Assembly (NCBI RefSeq): GCF_000714935.1
Contig: NZ_JMIR01000007.1
Coordinates: 97,229 to 161,228, forward strand
Direction: 5' to 3'
Source of the DNA: Tumebacillus flagellatus
GTDB lineage: Bacteria > Bacillota > Bacilli > Tumebacillales > Tumebacillaceae
Length of the DNA stretch: 64,000 nucleotides
Position 1 is the stretch's first letter. The number at the start of each line of letters is the position of its first letter. A program made the position numbers and the translations under genes. Below are positions 7,574 to 15,034 of this stretch, in pieces. The notes under the pieces were generated by a model. The model was not told the origin of the DNA and ran no database searches. It saw only the letters and a list, made by a program, of their open reading frames with translations.

Positions 7574-8315
7574 CAAGGACAAAAACATCGGTCGGGTTCT
7601 GTTTATTGTTGAAGGGGAGAAAACGGAATTTTGGTTGTTGAGGCGGATTTTCAAAGATATATTAGATTATCAATATGAGTACAAAAAGCGGATGGGGCAA
7701 TACAGAAAAGTGAATGAAAAGGAAAAAATCACGTCTTCGGTATGTGTTGTGAATGCGCAAAGTTCGGCTATTACATCACTCGATGACAGCAATGAATACC
7801 TCAATCAACTCTTTGCGGAGTTGATTGAGGTACACAATTTCCCTGTTGATCGAGCCGCGATCTATTACCTCTTCGACAGAGATGGGGGTTCAAATAAAAA
7901 CTCGAAATTCATTCTCGATCTGATCGACCGGTTAGGGAATGCAACCGACAACGGGGAATACCGGCAAGGTTTGCTGTTGCTTAGTTATCCGGCAGTTGAA
8001 AGTTTTGTGGCGTCTAATTTTATCTCGGGTTCCTATATGCTGCAGTTTGAATACGGGCATCAACTCAAACACCACTTGCATGCGCAGACTATTAATCAAA
8101 GTAGGATCAGTGAGGAAACCCTTCAGAAAGCAGTTGAGGAACTGGTAACAGCCATTGAGCATTTTGGGTTTGGGCCGTATGATGTGTCATCATTTCACCG
8201 ATTGGTTTTTGAATATCAAGAGCAACAGTATCAGACGAGTTCCACATACAGCGTCTTAAGTCTGCTGGCGATTGTGTTGCTGGATTTGGGAATTTTCGAG
8301 GTAGTGGACGAGTAG
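7557..8315 (+). CDS. RloB/AbiLii-like TOPRIM-type effector
   Basis: 252 residues. LFIVEGEKTEFWLLRRIF at the N-terminus gives the TOPRIM glutamate, and YYLFDRDGGSN near residue 105 gives the DxD acidic pair. LLLSYPAVESFV near 140-150 follows, and this order is characteristic of RloB and the AbiLii protein. TOPRIM proteins bind Mg2+ and cut or join nucleic acids; in AbiL and PARIS-type systems this partner is the presumed toxic effector released on phage infection. The 17-base overlap with the ATPase gene and shared low GC indicate one transferred unit. The alternative, a DUF4435 (PARIS AriB) protein, seems less likely because the IVEGExTE start and SYPAVES motif are typical of RloB. Confidence 0.8.
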   Translation: MKISRNKDKNIGRVLFIVEGEKTEFWLLRRIFKDILDYQYEYKKRMGQYRKVNEKEKITSSVCVVNAQSSAITSLDDSNEYLNQLFAELIEVHNFPVDRAAIYYLFDRDGGSNKNSKFILDLIDRLGNATDNGEYRQGLLLLSYPAVESFVASNFISGSYMLQFEYGHQLKHHLHAQTINQSRISEETLQKAVEELVTAIEHFGFGPYDVSSFHRLVFEYQEQQYQTSSTYSVLSLLAIVLLDLGIFEVVDE

Positions 8316-8347
8316 GACGAATTTGTTTTGCTTTACAGGTTCCAATG

Positions 8348-8384
8348 AAAAAGCGGTTGCCCTTGGAAGGGGCGGCCGCTTTTT
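8348..8384. terminator. Terminator, right copy of the duplicated hairpin
   Basis: AAAAAGCGG and CCGCTTTTT with an inner hairpin, nearly identical to 6281-6319. It sits between the RloB-like gene and the convergent hypothetical gene and can serve both strands. Confidence 0.85.
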
Positions 8385-8392
8385 GAGTTGAG

Positions 8393-8881
8393 TTAGAGGC
8401 GGAAGATCGGGTCTTGGCCGTGGAAGGCGATGCAGAGCTTCAGGTTTTGCGGGGTGTTGCTTTGCACGGTGCGGCAGGCTTTGGCGAAGACGAGGACGGT
8501 GGCGGCGATCAGGGAGAGCGTCTCCGGCGTGTCGAAGTCCGTGTAGAGTTCCGCGAATGCGGGCAGCGAGGGGCCGGGGAAATCGCGCGTTCCCGGACCG
8601 GGAGCCGCCCAGTCTTCGTTGTCCGCTTCGAGCGGATAGTATTCCTTGCAGACGGTAAACGAGCTGTCCCAATTATTGTCGAGGTCGTATTCGAAATAGA
8701 CCGCCTGCGCAAACGTGCGCTTGGCGAGCTGCAAGGCGCGATGGAGGCCTTTTTCCAGTTGGGCTTGGTAGTCTTCTAAAGATACGGCGCGTGTGGTGTC
8801 GTTGAGGCATGCCTCTAAAGCTTGGAGGTTGCCTGTGGATAAGTGCTGTTGGATGTCGGAGAGTTGAGTGAAGAGGGTCAT
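8393..8881 (-). CDS. Conserved hypothetical protein, 162 residues
   Basis: Not recognised. It is a soluble acidic protein with an N-terminal helical half (LSDIQQHLSTGNLQALEACL, AQLEKGLHRALQLAKRT). A central aromatic acidic stretch follows (VYFEYDLDNNWDSSF, KEYYPLEADNEDW), then a helical tail with two cysteines. There is no signal peptide, membrane segment or known catalytic motif. The start at 8881 is supported by CAGGAGG at 8888-8894. It is convergent with the defence module and would have been next to the EamA gene before that module was inserted. Codon use is like the host's. Confidence 0.6.
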   Translation of the reverse strand: MTLFTQLSDIQQHLSTGNLQALEACLNDTTRAVSLEDYQAQLEKGLHRALQLAKRTFAQAVYFEYDLDNNWDSSFTVCKEYYPLEADNEDWAAPGPGTRDFPGPSLPAFAELYTDFDTPETLSLIAATVLVFAKACRTVQSNTPQNLKLCIAFHGQDPIFRL

Positions 8882-8994
8882 GGGGTGGCCTCCTGTTTTG
8901 GAGTCGAAAGTGTTTGTTGTAAGGTTCTCCTCTTACGGGGGAAAAACCTCCATTTTTTTACAAAATGTGTCCGCCCCCACTTCCAGCTTCAGTC

Positions 8995-9022
8995 TTGAAA
9001 AAGTTACAATGAATCATATACC
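8995..9022 (+). promoter_or_regulatory. Possible promoter of the SDR operon
   Basis: TTGAAA (8995-9000), a 16-base spacer and TATACC (9017-9022). The -10 is only about 20 bases before the start codon, so the leader would be very short. Confidence 0.4.
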
Positions 9023-9043
9023 AAGGAGAGAGGGAGTAGGAGA

Positions 9044-9784
9044 ATGGAGATCAAAGGGAAAGTTGCGATTGTCACCGGCGGCGGGACGGGGATTGGGCGG
9101 GCGACTTGCTTGGCGTTGGCGGAGCGCGGCGTTGCCGTTGCCGTGAATTATTCGCGGTCGCAAGCCGAGGCGGAAGAGACGGTGCGAATCATCACCCGTA
9201 ACGGCGGACGCGCCATCGCTGTTCAAGCGGACGTTTCTCAAGACCACGAAGTCCGCCGGATGGTCGAAACCGTCGCCCGGCAATTCGGCACCGTCGATCT
9301 GCTCGTCAACAACGCCAGCATCACCCGCCACATTCCGCTCGTCGACTTGGAGTCCGCAACGGAAGACGTCTGGGATGAGCTGTACGGCGTCAATGTGAAA
9401 GGGATGTTTTTCTGCGCAAGAGCGGTTGCGCCGTATATGAAAGAAAGCCAACTCGGCGCAATCGTCAACATCGGCAGCATCGCCGGGCAAACGGGTTTGG
9501 GCTCCTCGCTTCCGTACGCCGTCTCCAAAGCTGCCGTGCACGCGCTGACGAAATCCCTCGCCCGCGCTTTGGCTCCGACGATTCGCGTCAACTGTGTCGT
9601 GCCGGGCGCCGTGGAAACCAGATGGTGGGAAGGGCGCGAAGAGCAGATGAAAAGCCTCGCCCCCAACCTCTTGCTGCAACGCATCGCCACTCCGGAAGAC
9701 ATCGCGCAACTGATTCTCTCCACTTTGGAACAGGAAGCGATGACCGGTCAAATCATCACCGTCGACAGCGGGCAAACGTTATGA
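9044..9784 (+). CDS. SDR-family oxidoreductase (FabG-like)
   Basis: 246 residues, classical short-chain dehydrogenase. The cofactor loop TGGGTGIGRA is at residues 12-21, LVNNAS at about 87-92, the catalytic Ser in NIGSIAG near 144, and YAVSK (Tyr-xxx-Lys) at about 158-162. The Arg in NYSRSQAEAEE after the second strand favours NADP(H). The C-terminal part VRVNCVVPGAVETRWW and GQIITVDSGQTL is standard for FabG-type members. The substrate is unknown; sugar, ketone or 3-oxoacyl reduction are all possible. Overlapping AGGAG sites lie 3-25 bases upstream. It leads an operon with two small genes and ends at the terminator at 10259. Confidence 0.85.
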   Translation: MEIKGKVAIVTGGGTGIGRATCLALAERGVAVAVNYSRSQAEAEETVRIITRNGGRAIAVQADVSQDHEVRRMVETVARQFGTVDLLVNNASITRHIPLVDLESATEDVWDELYGVNVKGMFFCARAVAPYMKESQLGAIVNIGSIAGQTGLGSSLPYAVSKAAVHALTKSLARALAPTIRVNCVVPGAVETRWWEGREEQMKSLAPNLLLQRIATPEDIAQLILSTLEQEAMTGQIITVDSGQTL

Positions 9785-9795
9785 GGTGATACGGG

Positions 9796-10035
9796 ATGTT
9801 TCGTTTCTTCAGCAAGTATAAGAAACTCGTCTACACCAGCTTCGGCTCGGAGTCGTACTTCAAAGCGGTCGGCAAACTCCAAGCGGCCGGCATTCCGTAC
9901 AGCACCAAAACGCCCGGCAACTTGTCCGCCCTCGGCTCCTCTTCCCGCCTCGGCCCGGACATGACGCAATACGATCTCTACGTAAAACCGCAAGATGAAG
10001 CGTGTGCATTAGAGGCAATTCACAGGTCGATGTAG
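9796..10035 (+). CDS. Small hypothetical protein, 79 residues
   Basis: Eleven bases after the SDR stop, with GAGGTGAT upstream of the ATG. The protein begins MFRFFSKYKKLVYTSFGSESYFKAVGKLQAAGIPY and ends with YDLYVKPQDEACALEAI. The pattern of a short strand, an E/A-rich helix, AGIPY and a closing V-P-D-A helix resembles small ferredoxin-like signalling proteins of the DUF2007 type, but this is a loose resemblance. There are no catalytic residues, signal peptide or membrane segment. Position and ribosome site support translation. Confidence 0.6.
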   Translation: MFRFFSKYKKLVYTSFGSESYFKAVGKLQAAGIPYSTKTPGNLSALGSSSRLGPDMTQYDLYVKPQDEACALEAIHRSM

Positions 10036-10070
10036 AATAGATTCAACAGCAGTTTCAGGAGGTGAGCAGG

Positions 10071-10253
10071 GTGCCAAGAGCAGAGAATCGGAAAAAGCCG
10101 ATCAGCAACGGAGGCGGCGTGAAACAGGGCGGTTTCCAAAACAAGCAAGGAAACGGCGGTGCCGGTGGAGCATTTGGGCAGGCGCAGTCGAAGAAACAAG
10201 CCCTTCTTGAGAAAATGAAAAAACAATTGACCGACAAATCCAGCAATTCCTAA
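10071..10253 (+). CDS. Small Gly/Gln/Lys-rich protein, 60 residues
   Basis: GTG 10071 is chosen because AGGAGG (10057-10062) ends 8 bases upstream; an in-frame GTG at 10062 overlaps that site. The protein is basic and of low complexity. Its N-terminal half contains NGGGVKQGGFQNKQGNGGAGG and its C-terminal half is a Lys-rich helix (SKKQALLEKMKKQL). No known family was recognised. Such composition occurs in small nucleic-acid-binding or spore-associated proteins, but that is speculative. It is followed directly by a terminator, so it is the last gene of the SDR operon. Confidence 0.5.
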   Translation: MPRAENRKKPISNGGGVKQGGFQNKQGNGGAGGAFGQAQSKKQALLEKMKKQLTDKSSNS

Positions 10254-10258
10254 TGCAC

Positions 10259-10291
10259 AAAGCCCGCAGCCCGTCACAGGCGCGGGCTTTT
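10259..10291 (+). terminator. Terminator of the SDR operon
   Basis: AAAGCCCGC and GCGGGCTTT form a 9-bp stem followed by T, directly after the 60-residue gene. Confidence 0.8.
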
Positions 10292-10306
10292 CTGTTTCAA
10301 AAAACG

Positions 10307-10342
10307 AAAGTCTCCGGCACCGGTGCGGTTGCAGGAGACTTT
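10307..10342 (-). terminator. Terminator of the YfhF-like gene
   Basis: AAAGTCTCC and GGAGACTTT form a 9-bp stem. A-rich sequence to its left gives U residues on the minus transcript, and a T run on the right may make it work in both directions. Confidence 0.7.
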
Positions 10343-10361
10343 TTTTCCGAGCATGAGAGAT

Positions 10362-11255
10362 TTATTTCCCGAGCAATTGTTTCAGCGCGGGTTCGAGCGT
10401 TGGATAACGGAATTGGAAGCCGTGATCGAGGACTTTCTGCGGCAAGACCTTCTGACCTTCCAGCAAGAGCACGGACAGTTCGCCGAACAGCAGTTTCATC
10501 ATGAACGCAGGCACCGGCATCCAATGCGGACGCCCCGCGACACGACCGACGACGCGGCCGAACTGGTCGTTGGTCAACGGATTCGGCGCGGTGCCGTTGA
10601 CCGCTCCGTCAATTTCCGGATTCTCGATGCAGAAGTTGATCATTCGCACCATGTCGTCGACATGAATCCACGACAGCCATTGCCGTCCGCTGCCGACTTT
10701 GCCGCCGACGAACAGGCGGTAGGGCATGAACATCTTGGGAAACGCGCCGCCGTCCATGCCGAGCACGATACCGACGCGCACTTTCACCACGCGGTCCGCC
10801 GGAATTTGATCGGCCGCCCGTTCCCACTCCTCCACCACGTCCGACAGAAAATGATCGTGCACATGCGGAGAGTTCTCATCAAACGTCGCCGTTTCCGACA
10901 GGCCGTAGATCGACATGCCCGACGCGTTGACGACGACGCCCGGTTTGCGCGACAGCTTGGAGACCGCGTCGGCGATCTGCCCGGTCGTGTCCAAGCGCGA
11001 TTGCAAGATGCGCCGCTTCGCTTCCGCCGTCCAGCGCTGGTTGATCGATTCGCCCGCCAAATTGACGACGGCGTCGATCCCGTCGAGGAGCAGGGGATTT
11101 TTTTGCAGGTCGTTCCACGTGAGCGAAGAAAGCAGGGGGGAGGTCGTCGGTTGCTTGGAGCGGGAGATGAGGACGACCTCGTGTTGTTGGTTCAGCCAGT
11201 CGTTGATCAGGTGCTGTCCGATGAAGCCGCTGCCGCCTGCGATTGCAATTTTCAT
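10362..11255 (-). CDS. TIGR01777-type NAD-dependent epimerase/SDR (YfhF-like)
   Basis: 297 residues. MKIAIAGGSGFIGQHL supplies the GGxGFIG nucleotide loop, AVVNLAGESI the second family motif, and NASGMSIYG with the Tyr near residue 120 the catalytic region. RVGIVLG, GGKVGSGRQWLSWIHVDDM and GAVNGTAPNPLTN follow, the diagnostic order of the TIGR01777 family (B. subtilis YfhF, E. coli YfcH). The substrate is unknown. AAAGGAG lies just upstream of the ATG at 11255. The same reading frame stays open for 1.2 kb further upstream across the opposite-strand MBL gene, but that stretch has no family motifs. Confidence 0.9.
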   Translation of the reverse strand: MKIAIAGGSGFIGQHLINDWLNQQHEVVLISRSKQPTTSPLLSSLTWNDLQKNPLLLDGIDAVVNLAGESINQRWTAEAKRRILQSRLDTTGQIADAVSKLSRKPGVVVNASGMSIYGLSETATFDENSPHVHDHFLSDVVEEWERAADQIPADRVVKVRVGIVLGMDGGAFPKMFMPYRLFVGGKVGSGRQWLSWIHVDDMVRMINFCIENPEIDGAVNGTAPNPLTNDQFGRVVGRVAGRPHWMPVPAFMMKLLFGELSVLLLEGQKVLPQKVLDHGFQFRYPTLEPALKQLLGK

Positions 11256-11268
11256 CGTGTTCTCTCCT

Positions 11269-11296
11269 TTGACTTCCGGTTGGGGTTCGGTATGAT
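11269..11296 (+). promoter_or_regulatory. Promoter of the MBL-fold hydrolase gene
   Basis: TTGACT (11269-11274), a 16-base spacer and TATGAT (11291-11296), 40 bases before the ATG. Confidence 0.65.
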
Positions 11297-11336
11297 AACG
11301 AGAGATGGAGAATTTTACTCGTAAAGGGAGATCGTT

Positions 11337-12452
11337 ATGTGGGTTGTCCTCTCGATTGTTGTCGCCCTTCTCATCCTCGCGGTGCTGGTGTTGCGGGTGA
11401 ATCCGGTGTTTGGTCGGAAAGCTTCGCGTGAGAAGCTGCGCACCTATGAAAGCTCGCCAAACTTCCGCGCGGGCAAGTTTGTGAATCAGACCACGACGGA
11501 GATGGCGATGGGTCTGAAAGCGATGGGCTCCATGCTGCGCGACTCGATCAAAAAAAATCCCGATCGCGTGCCCAAGTCTCCGCTCCCGATGGAGACGGTG
11601 GACGTGACGGGTCTGTCGCAAGGGTCTGCTTCTACTGCGCCCGCGCCTGCGAAAGTCACGTGGTTCGGGCACTCGGCGTTGCTGGTGGAGATCGACGGCA
11701 AGACGCTGTTGCTCGACCCGATGTTCGGAAAGTCGCCGCATCCGTTTCCGGCGATCGGCGGGAAGCGCTACAGCAAGGACGTTCCGATTCGCGTGGAGGA
11801 CTTGCCGCCGATCGATGCCGTGTTGCTGTCTCATGATCACTATGATCATCTCGATTACGATTCGATCCGAAAGATCAAGGAACAGGTGCGGCAGTTTCTC
11901 GTCCCGCTCGGCGTCGGGAGCCACTTGGAGCGGTGGGGAGTCGACCCGAATCTCATTCAAGAGCATGATTGGTGGGACGAGTTTGAGTATGAAGGTTTGC
12001 GGTTGGCGTGCACGCCGGCGCGGCACTTTTCCGGCCGCAGCGTGAACGACCGCAACGCGACGCTGTGGTGTTCGTGGGTGATCGAGGGCCGGGAGCACAA
12101 GATCTATTTCAGCGGCGACGGCGGGTACGGGCCGCACTTTCGCGAGATCGGGGAGAAGTACGGGCCGTTTGATCTGACCTGCATGGAGTGCGGGCAGTAT
12201 GACGAGCGCTGGTCGGCGATTCATATGATGCCGGAAGAAACGGTGCAAGCGCATCTCGATGTGCGCGGGCAGGTGTTGATCCCGATTCACTGGGCGGCGT
12301 TCACGTTGGCGTTTCACGCGTGGACGGAGCCGGTGGAACGCGTCAGCCTCGCCGCTCGGAAGCACGGTGTCACGCTCGCCACGCCCAAAATGGGAGAAGC
12401 GGTCGCCGTCGGGGGCGACGAATACCCGAACACCCCGTGGTGGAGATCGTGA
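11337..12452 (+). CDS. Membrane-anchored MBL-fold metallohydrolase (NAPE-PLD/UlaG-like)
   Basis: 371 residues. Residues 1-20 form one transmembrane anchor ending at RVNPVFG. The metallo-beta-lactamase core begins TWFGHSALLVEIDG. It contains LLSHDHYDHLD (HxHxDH metal motif near residues 164-169), ARHFSGRS (third His), and YFSGDGGYGPHF (metal Asp). PIHWAAF with the last His is near residue 320. The order and the GHSALLVE/FDxTxxE pattern match N-acyl-phosphatidylethanolamine phospholipase D-like and L-ascorbate lactonase-like hydrolases. A phospholipid- or lactone-cleaving phosphodiesterase at the membrane is plausible; the substrate is unproven. AAGGGAG precedes the ATG. It is divergent from the YfhF-like gene. 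Confidence 0.85.
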   Translation: MWVVLSIVVALLILAVLVLRVNPVFGRKASREKLRTYESSPNFRAGKFVNQTTTEMAMGLKAMGSMLRDSIKKNPDRVPKSPLPMETVDVTGLSQGSASTAPAPAKVTWFGHSALLVEIDGKTLLLDPMFGKSPHPFPAIGGKRYSKDVPIRVEDLPPIDAVLLSHDHYDHLDYDSIRKIKEQVRQFLVPLGVGSHLERWGVDPNLIQEHDWWDEFEYEGLRLACTPARHFSGRSVNDRNATLWCSWVIEGREHKIYFSGDGGYGPHFREIGEKYGPFDLTCMECGQYDERWSAIHMMPEETVQAHLDVRGQVLIPIHWAAFTLAFHAWTEPVERVSLAARKHGVTLATPKMGEAVAVGGDEYPNTPWWRS

Positions 12453-12530
12453 AGCGAGTGGAAAATACACCCTCATAGTAACACATTGAGCTGGAAATGC
12501 TTATGCAAAAAAAAACCAACAACAGCTCGC

Positions 12531-12561
12531 AAAAAAGACCCTCGCGCAGAGGGTCTTTTTT
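12531..12561. terminator. Bidirectional terminator between MBL and TerC genes
   Basis: AAAAGACCCTC and GAGGGTCTTTT form a perfect stem with loop GCGCA. A and T runs flank it, and it directly touches the stop of the minus-strand TerC gene. Confidence 0.85.
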
Positions 12562-13259
12562 CATGACGACGTGACGGGCGTGCCGTGTTCGGATTCTTTT
12601 TTCTTGGCGTTTGCCGAGATGCGCCAGCCGACCAGCATGACGAGGACGCCGACCGCTGCCGGAACGACGTAGTTCGCTGCCGGGAACACCTCGTCGATGA
12701 AGCCTTCGATCGCGTCGTCGCCGAGAATCATCTCGCCCGCCGTGTAGCCGATCAAACCGGCACCCAGCAAGACGATGATCGGAAACCGCTGCATCAGCGC
12801 CATCAGCAGTTGGCTGCCCCAGATGATCAGCGGGATGGAGATGGCCAGACCGATCAAGATCACCAGCAAGTTGCCGTTGGCGGCACCCGCCACGGCGACC
12901 ACGTTGTCCAAACTCATGATCAAGTCCGCCACGATGATCGTCTTGATCGCATCACGAATCGAGGAGCCCGACTTCAACTTCTCTTCGTCGTCTTCCCCGC
13001 GCAGAAGTTGGTAGGCAATGTAGAGAAGCAGCAAACCGCCGGCGATTTGCACAAAGGGAATCTCCAAAAGCCACACAGCGAGGAACGTCAGCGCGATGCG
13101 CAATCCGATCGCCCCGGTACTGCCCCAGAAAATCGCTTTCTTCTGGTGCTGTTGCGGCAAATTGCGGCACGCCAACGCGATGACGACGGCGTTGTCGCCG
13201 CTTAGAACGATGTTGATCAAAATCAATTTGAGCAAGTCAAGGAGGAAACCGCTTTCCAT
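12561..13259 (-). CDS. TerC-family integral membrane protein (YjbE-like)
   Basis: 232 residues with about seven hydrophobic helices. The first contains INIVLSGDNAVVIALACR and the middle ADLIMSLDNVVAVAGAA, the two conserved D-N motifs of TerC/YjbE proteins thought to line a metal-binding site. ISIPLIIWGSQLLM and AGLIGYTAGEMILGDDA follow. B. subtilis relatives (YjbE, YkoY, MeeF) help supply or export Mn2+; a similar metal role is inferred. ATG 13259 follows AAAGGAG by 8 bases. The yybP-ykoY manganese riboswitch that often precedes relatives was looked for in 13260-13520 and not seen. Confidence 0.87.
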   Translation of the reverse strand: MESGFLLDLLKLILINIVLSGDNAVVIALACRNLPQQHQKKAIFWGSTGAIGLRIALTFLAVWLLEIPFVQIAGGLLLLYIAYQLLRGEDDEEKLKSGSSIRDAIKTIIVADLIMSLDNVVAVAGAANGNLLVILIGLAISIPLIIWGSQLLMALMQRFPIIVLLGAGLIGYTAGEMILGDDAIEGFIDEVFPAANYVVPAAVGVLVMLVGWRISANAKKKESEHGTPVTSS

Positions 13260-13333
13260 ACCATCCGCTCCTTTCTCTATCAGTTTAGCATAGCAATGCA
13301 ACGAAACGTTCTGTCAGTTGTAAAATCCATAAA

Positions 13334-13441
13334 GTTCATTCTTCCCATTTTGTTCATTTTGCTCATGTGAACAGAATGACCAAAATGCGCGGAATGATCT
13401 TTTTGCAACTTAGTTTCCGTAACACAAATTTCAGAATGATC
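13334..13441 (+). promoter_or_regulatory. Five 9-bp repeats upstream of tctC, possible response-regulator sites
   Basis: AGAATGACC (13373-13381), GGAATGATC (13391-13399) and AGAATGATC (13433-13441) lie in the plus orientation. GTTCATTCT (13334-13342) and GTTCATTTT (13352-13360) are inverted copies. Spacings are 18, 18 and 42 bases, so several lie on comparable helix faces. The last repeat abuts the extended -10 of the tctC promoter. Binding by the CitB-type regulator encoded downstream is inferred. Confidence 0.5.
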
Positions 13442-13443
13442 GG

Positions 13444-13452
13444 TGATATGAT
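13444..13452 (+). promoter_or_regulatory. Extended -10 element of the tctCBA promoter
   Basis: TGATATGAT, a TGn-TATGAT extended -10 with no recognisable -35, as expected of an activator-dependent promoter. Confidence 0.5.
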
Positions 13453-13520
13453 GTTGACCAAGACATGAAAACGCTCTCATTTGCTTTTTCTTTCGCAGAT
13501 AAAAAAGGGGGAACACACAG

Positions 13521-14549
13521 ATGAAAACCAAGCACAAATGGGCCGTTGCCCTGATGACCGGCGTTATGGCGCTCGGCGTGACCGCTTGCGGCAGCAAGGA
13601 CGCTTCCAGCGGAGGCAGCAGCAAGGGCGACAGCAACTATCCGCAAAAGCCGATCGTGATGGTCGCACCGTCGGGTGCAGGCGGCGGCTGGGACAAAACC
13701 GCACGTTCCGTCACCAAAGTGCTCGGCGAAACCAAACTGGTCGAGCAAACGATGACCGTGGAAAACAAACCGGGCGGCGGCGGCACCGTGTTCATGGCGG
13801 ACTACGCATCGAACGACAAGAAAAACGACTACCGCCTGTTCGTCTCTTCTCCGCCGATTTTGATCAACAACTTGAAGAAGGAAGGCAACACCCCGTACGG
13901 CTACAAAAACACCACCCCGCTCGCCCAACTCACCAAAGACTACGGCGCGATCGCGGTGAAAGCGGATTCTCCGTATAAAACCTTGACCGACCTCGTCAAC
14001 GCGCTGAAAGCGGACCCGTCGAAACTGACCGTCGCGGGCGGCTCGGCTCCGGGTTCGATGGACCACCTCGTCGCGGTGCTTCCGGCGTACAAAGCGGGCG
14101 TCGACCCGAAGAAAGTCAAGTACGTCTCTTACGACGGCGGCGGCGAAGCGGTTGCGGCACTGCTTGGCGGCAACGCGGACGCGATCGGCACGGACGGCTC
14201 GTCCCTCGTCGAATACATGAAGGCAGGCAAAGTGAAAATCCTCGGCGTGGAAGCACCGGAGCGTCTCGGCGGCGATCTCAAAGACATCCCGACGATGAAA
14301 GAGCAAGGTCTCGACGCACAATTCCTGATCTGGCGCGGCGTGTTCGGCCCGCAAGACATGTCCGACGCAGCCAAGAAATACTGGGGCGACAAACTCAAAG
14401 CCCTGTCTGAAACCCCGGAGTGGAAAAAAGAACTCCAAACCAACGGCTGGGAAGCCGAATACAAAAACGGCGACGACTTCAAAGCTTACCTCGACAAGCA
14501 AGAAGGCGAAGTCAAAGACATGCTGACCGCGCTCGGCATGGCGAAATAA
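13521..14549 (+). CDS. tctC: Tricarboxylate transporter substrate-binding lipoprotein (TctC/Bug family)
   Basis: 342 residues. The N-terminus is a lipoprotein signal with LGVTAC at residues 19-24, so Cys 24 would be lipidated, followed by a Ser/Gly-rich spacer. The mature domain opens YPQKPIVMVAPSGAGGGWDKTAR and continues with VENKPGGGGTVFMADY, both hallmarks of Bug-type extracytoplasmic receptors. YVSYDGGGEAVAALLGGNADAIGT and MKEQGLDAQFLIWRGVFGP follow. It should capture a di- or tricarboxylate such as citrate outside the membrane and deliver it to TctBA. It is the first gene of tctCBA, followed by a CitA/CitB-like two-component system that probably controls it. The ribosome site AAAGGGGG lies upstream. 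Confidence 0.92.
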   Translation: MKTKHKWAVALMTGVMALGVTACGSKDASSGGSSKGDSNYPQKPIVMVAPSGAGGGWDKTARSVTKVLGETKLVEQTMTVENKPGGGGTVFMADYASNDKKNDYRLFVSSPPILINNLKKEGNTPYGYKNTTPLAQLTKDYGAIAVKADSPYKTLTDLVNALKADPSKLTVAGGSAPGSMDHLVAVLPAYKAGVDPKKVKYVSYDGGGEAVAALLGGNADAIGTDGSSLVEYMKAGKVKILGVEAPERLGGDLKDIPTMKEQGLDAQFLIWRGVFGPQDMSDAAKKYWGDKLKALSETPEWKKELQTNGWEAEYKNGDDFKAYLDKQEGEVKDMLTALGMAK

Positions 14550-14560
14550 GGTGAGCCTCT

Positions 14561-15022
14561 ATGAATAAAACGTTTGACCGGTATGCCAGTCTGGTGTCGC
14601 TGATCATCGCCGCCGCGTTCATGATCGAGAGCCGGAACATCTCGTCAAGCGCGTACGGCAGCAACGTCGGGCCGAACATCTTCCCGTTCGGCCTCGGCTT
14701 GATCTTCGCGCTGCTGAGCCTGCGCTTGTTCTACGAAACGTTTAAGGATTCCAAACGGGACGGGGAGACGCGCGAGAAGCTCGATTGGAAGCGATTTCTC
14801 ATCATCTTCGCCGCGGCCGCGCTGTATGCTTTCTTCTTGGAAGAGATCGGGTATATCGTCGGCACGTTCGCTTTCTTGCTGATCGGGTTTCAAACGATGC
14901 AAAAAGGCAAGTGGCTGTCTTCGATTCTCATCTCGGCTCTGTTCTCCTACGGCGTGTACTTCGTGTTTGTCCAAGTGTTGCAAGGAACCCTGCCAGGCTG
15001 GCCCGTCTGGTTCGGGATGTAA
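14561..15022 (+). CDS. tctB: Tricarboxylate transporter small membrane subunit TctB
   Basis: 153 residues with four predicted transmembrane helices at roughly 8-24, 40-58, 80-112 and 120-145. The motif GPNIFPFGLGLIFALLSL is the typical TctB segment (G-x-x-x-F-P), and FLEEIGYIVGTFAFLL is the second conserved helix. It is the small subunit that partners TctA in the tripartite tricarboxylate transporter. It begins 11 bases after tctC with an AAGGTGAG ribosome site. Confidence 0.9.
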   Translation: MNKTFDRYASLVSLIIAAAFMIESRNISSSAYGSNVGPNIFPFGLGLIFALLSLRLFYETFKDSKRDGETREKLDWKRFLIIFAAAALYAFFLEEIGYIVGTFAFLLIGFQTMQKGKWLSSILISALFSYGVYFVFVQVLQGTLPGWPVWFGM

Positions 15023-15034
15023 GGGGGTGGCAGA

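Noticed and set aside
7557..8315. PARIS-type AriB (DUF4435) identity for the TOPRIM protein
   Set aside because: The IVEGExTE opening, DRD motif and SYPAVES block match RloB/AbiLii better; AriA/AriB-specific features were not seen.
11256..12476. Long open frame upstream of the YfhF-like gene on the minus strand
   Set aside because: It is antisense to the MBL hydrolase gene, is rich in Arg/Pro/His as expected of shadow frames in GC-rich DNA, and the YfhF-like protein has a clear start with a ribosome site at 11255.
13260..13520. yybP-ykoY manganese riboswitch expected before a TerC-family gene
   Set aside because: The conserved paired loops and GGGGAGUA-like blocks were not found; the region instead holds repeats that belong to tctC.
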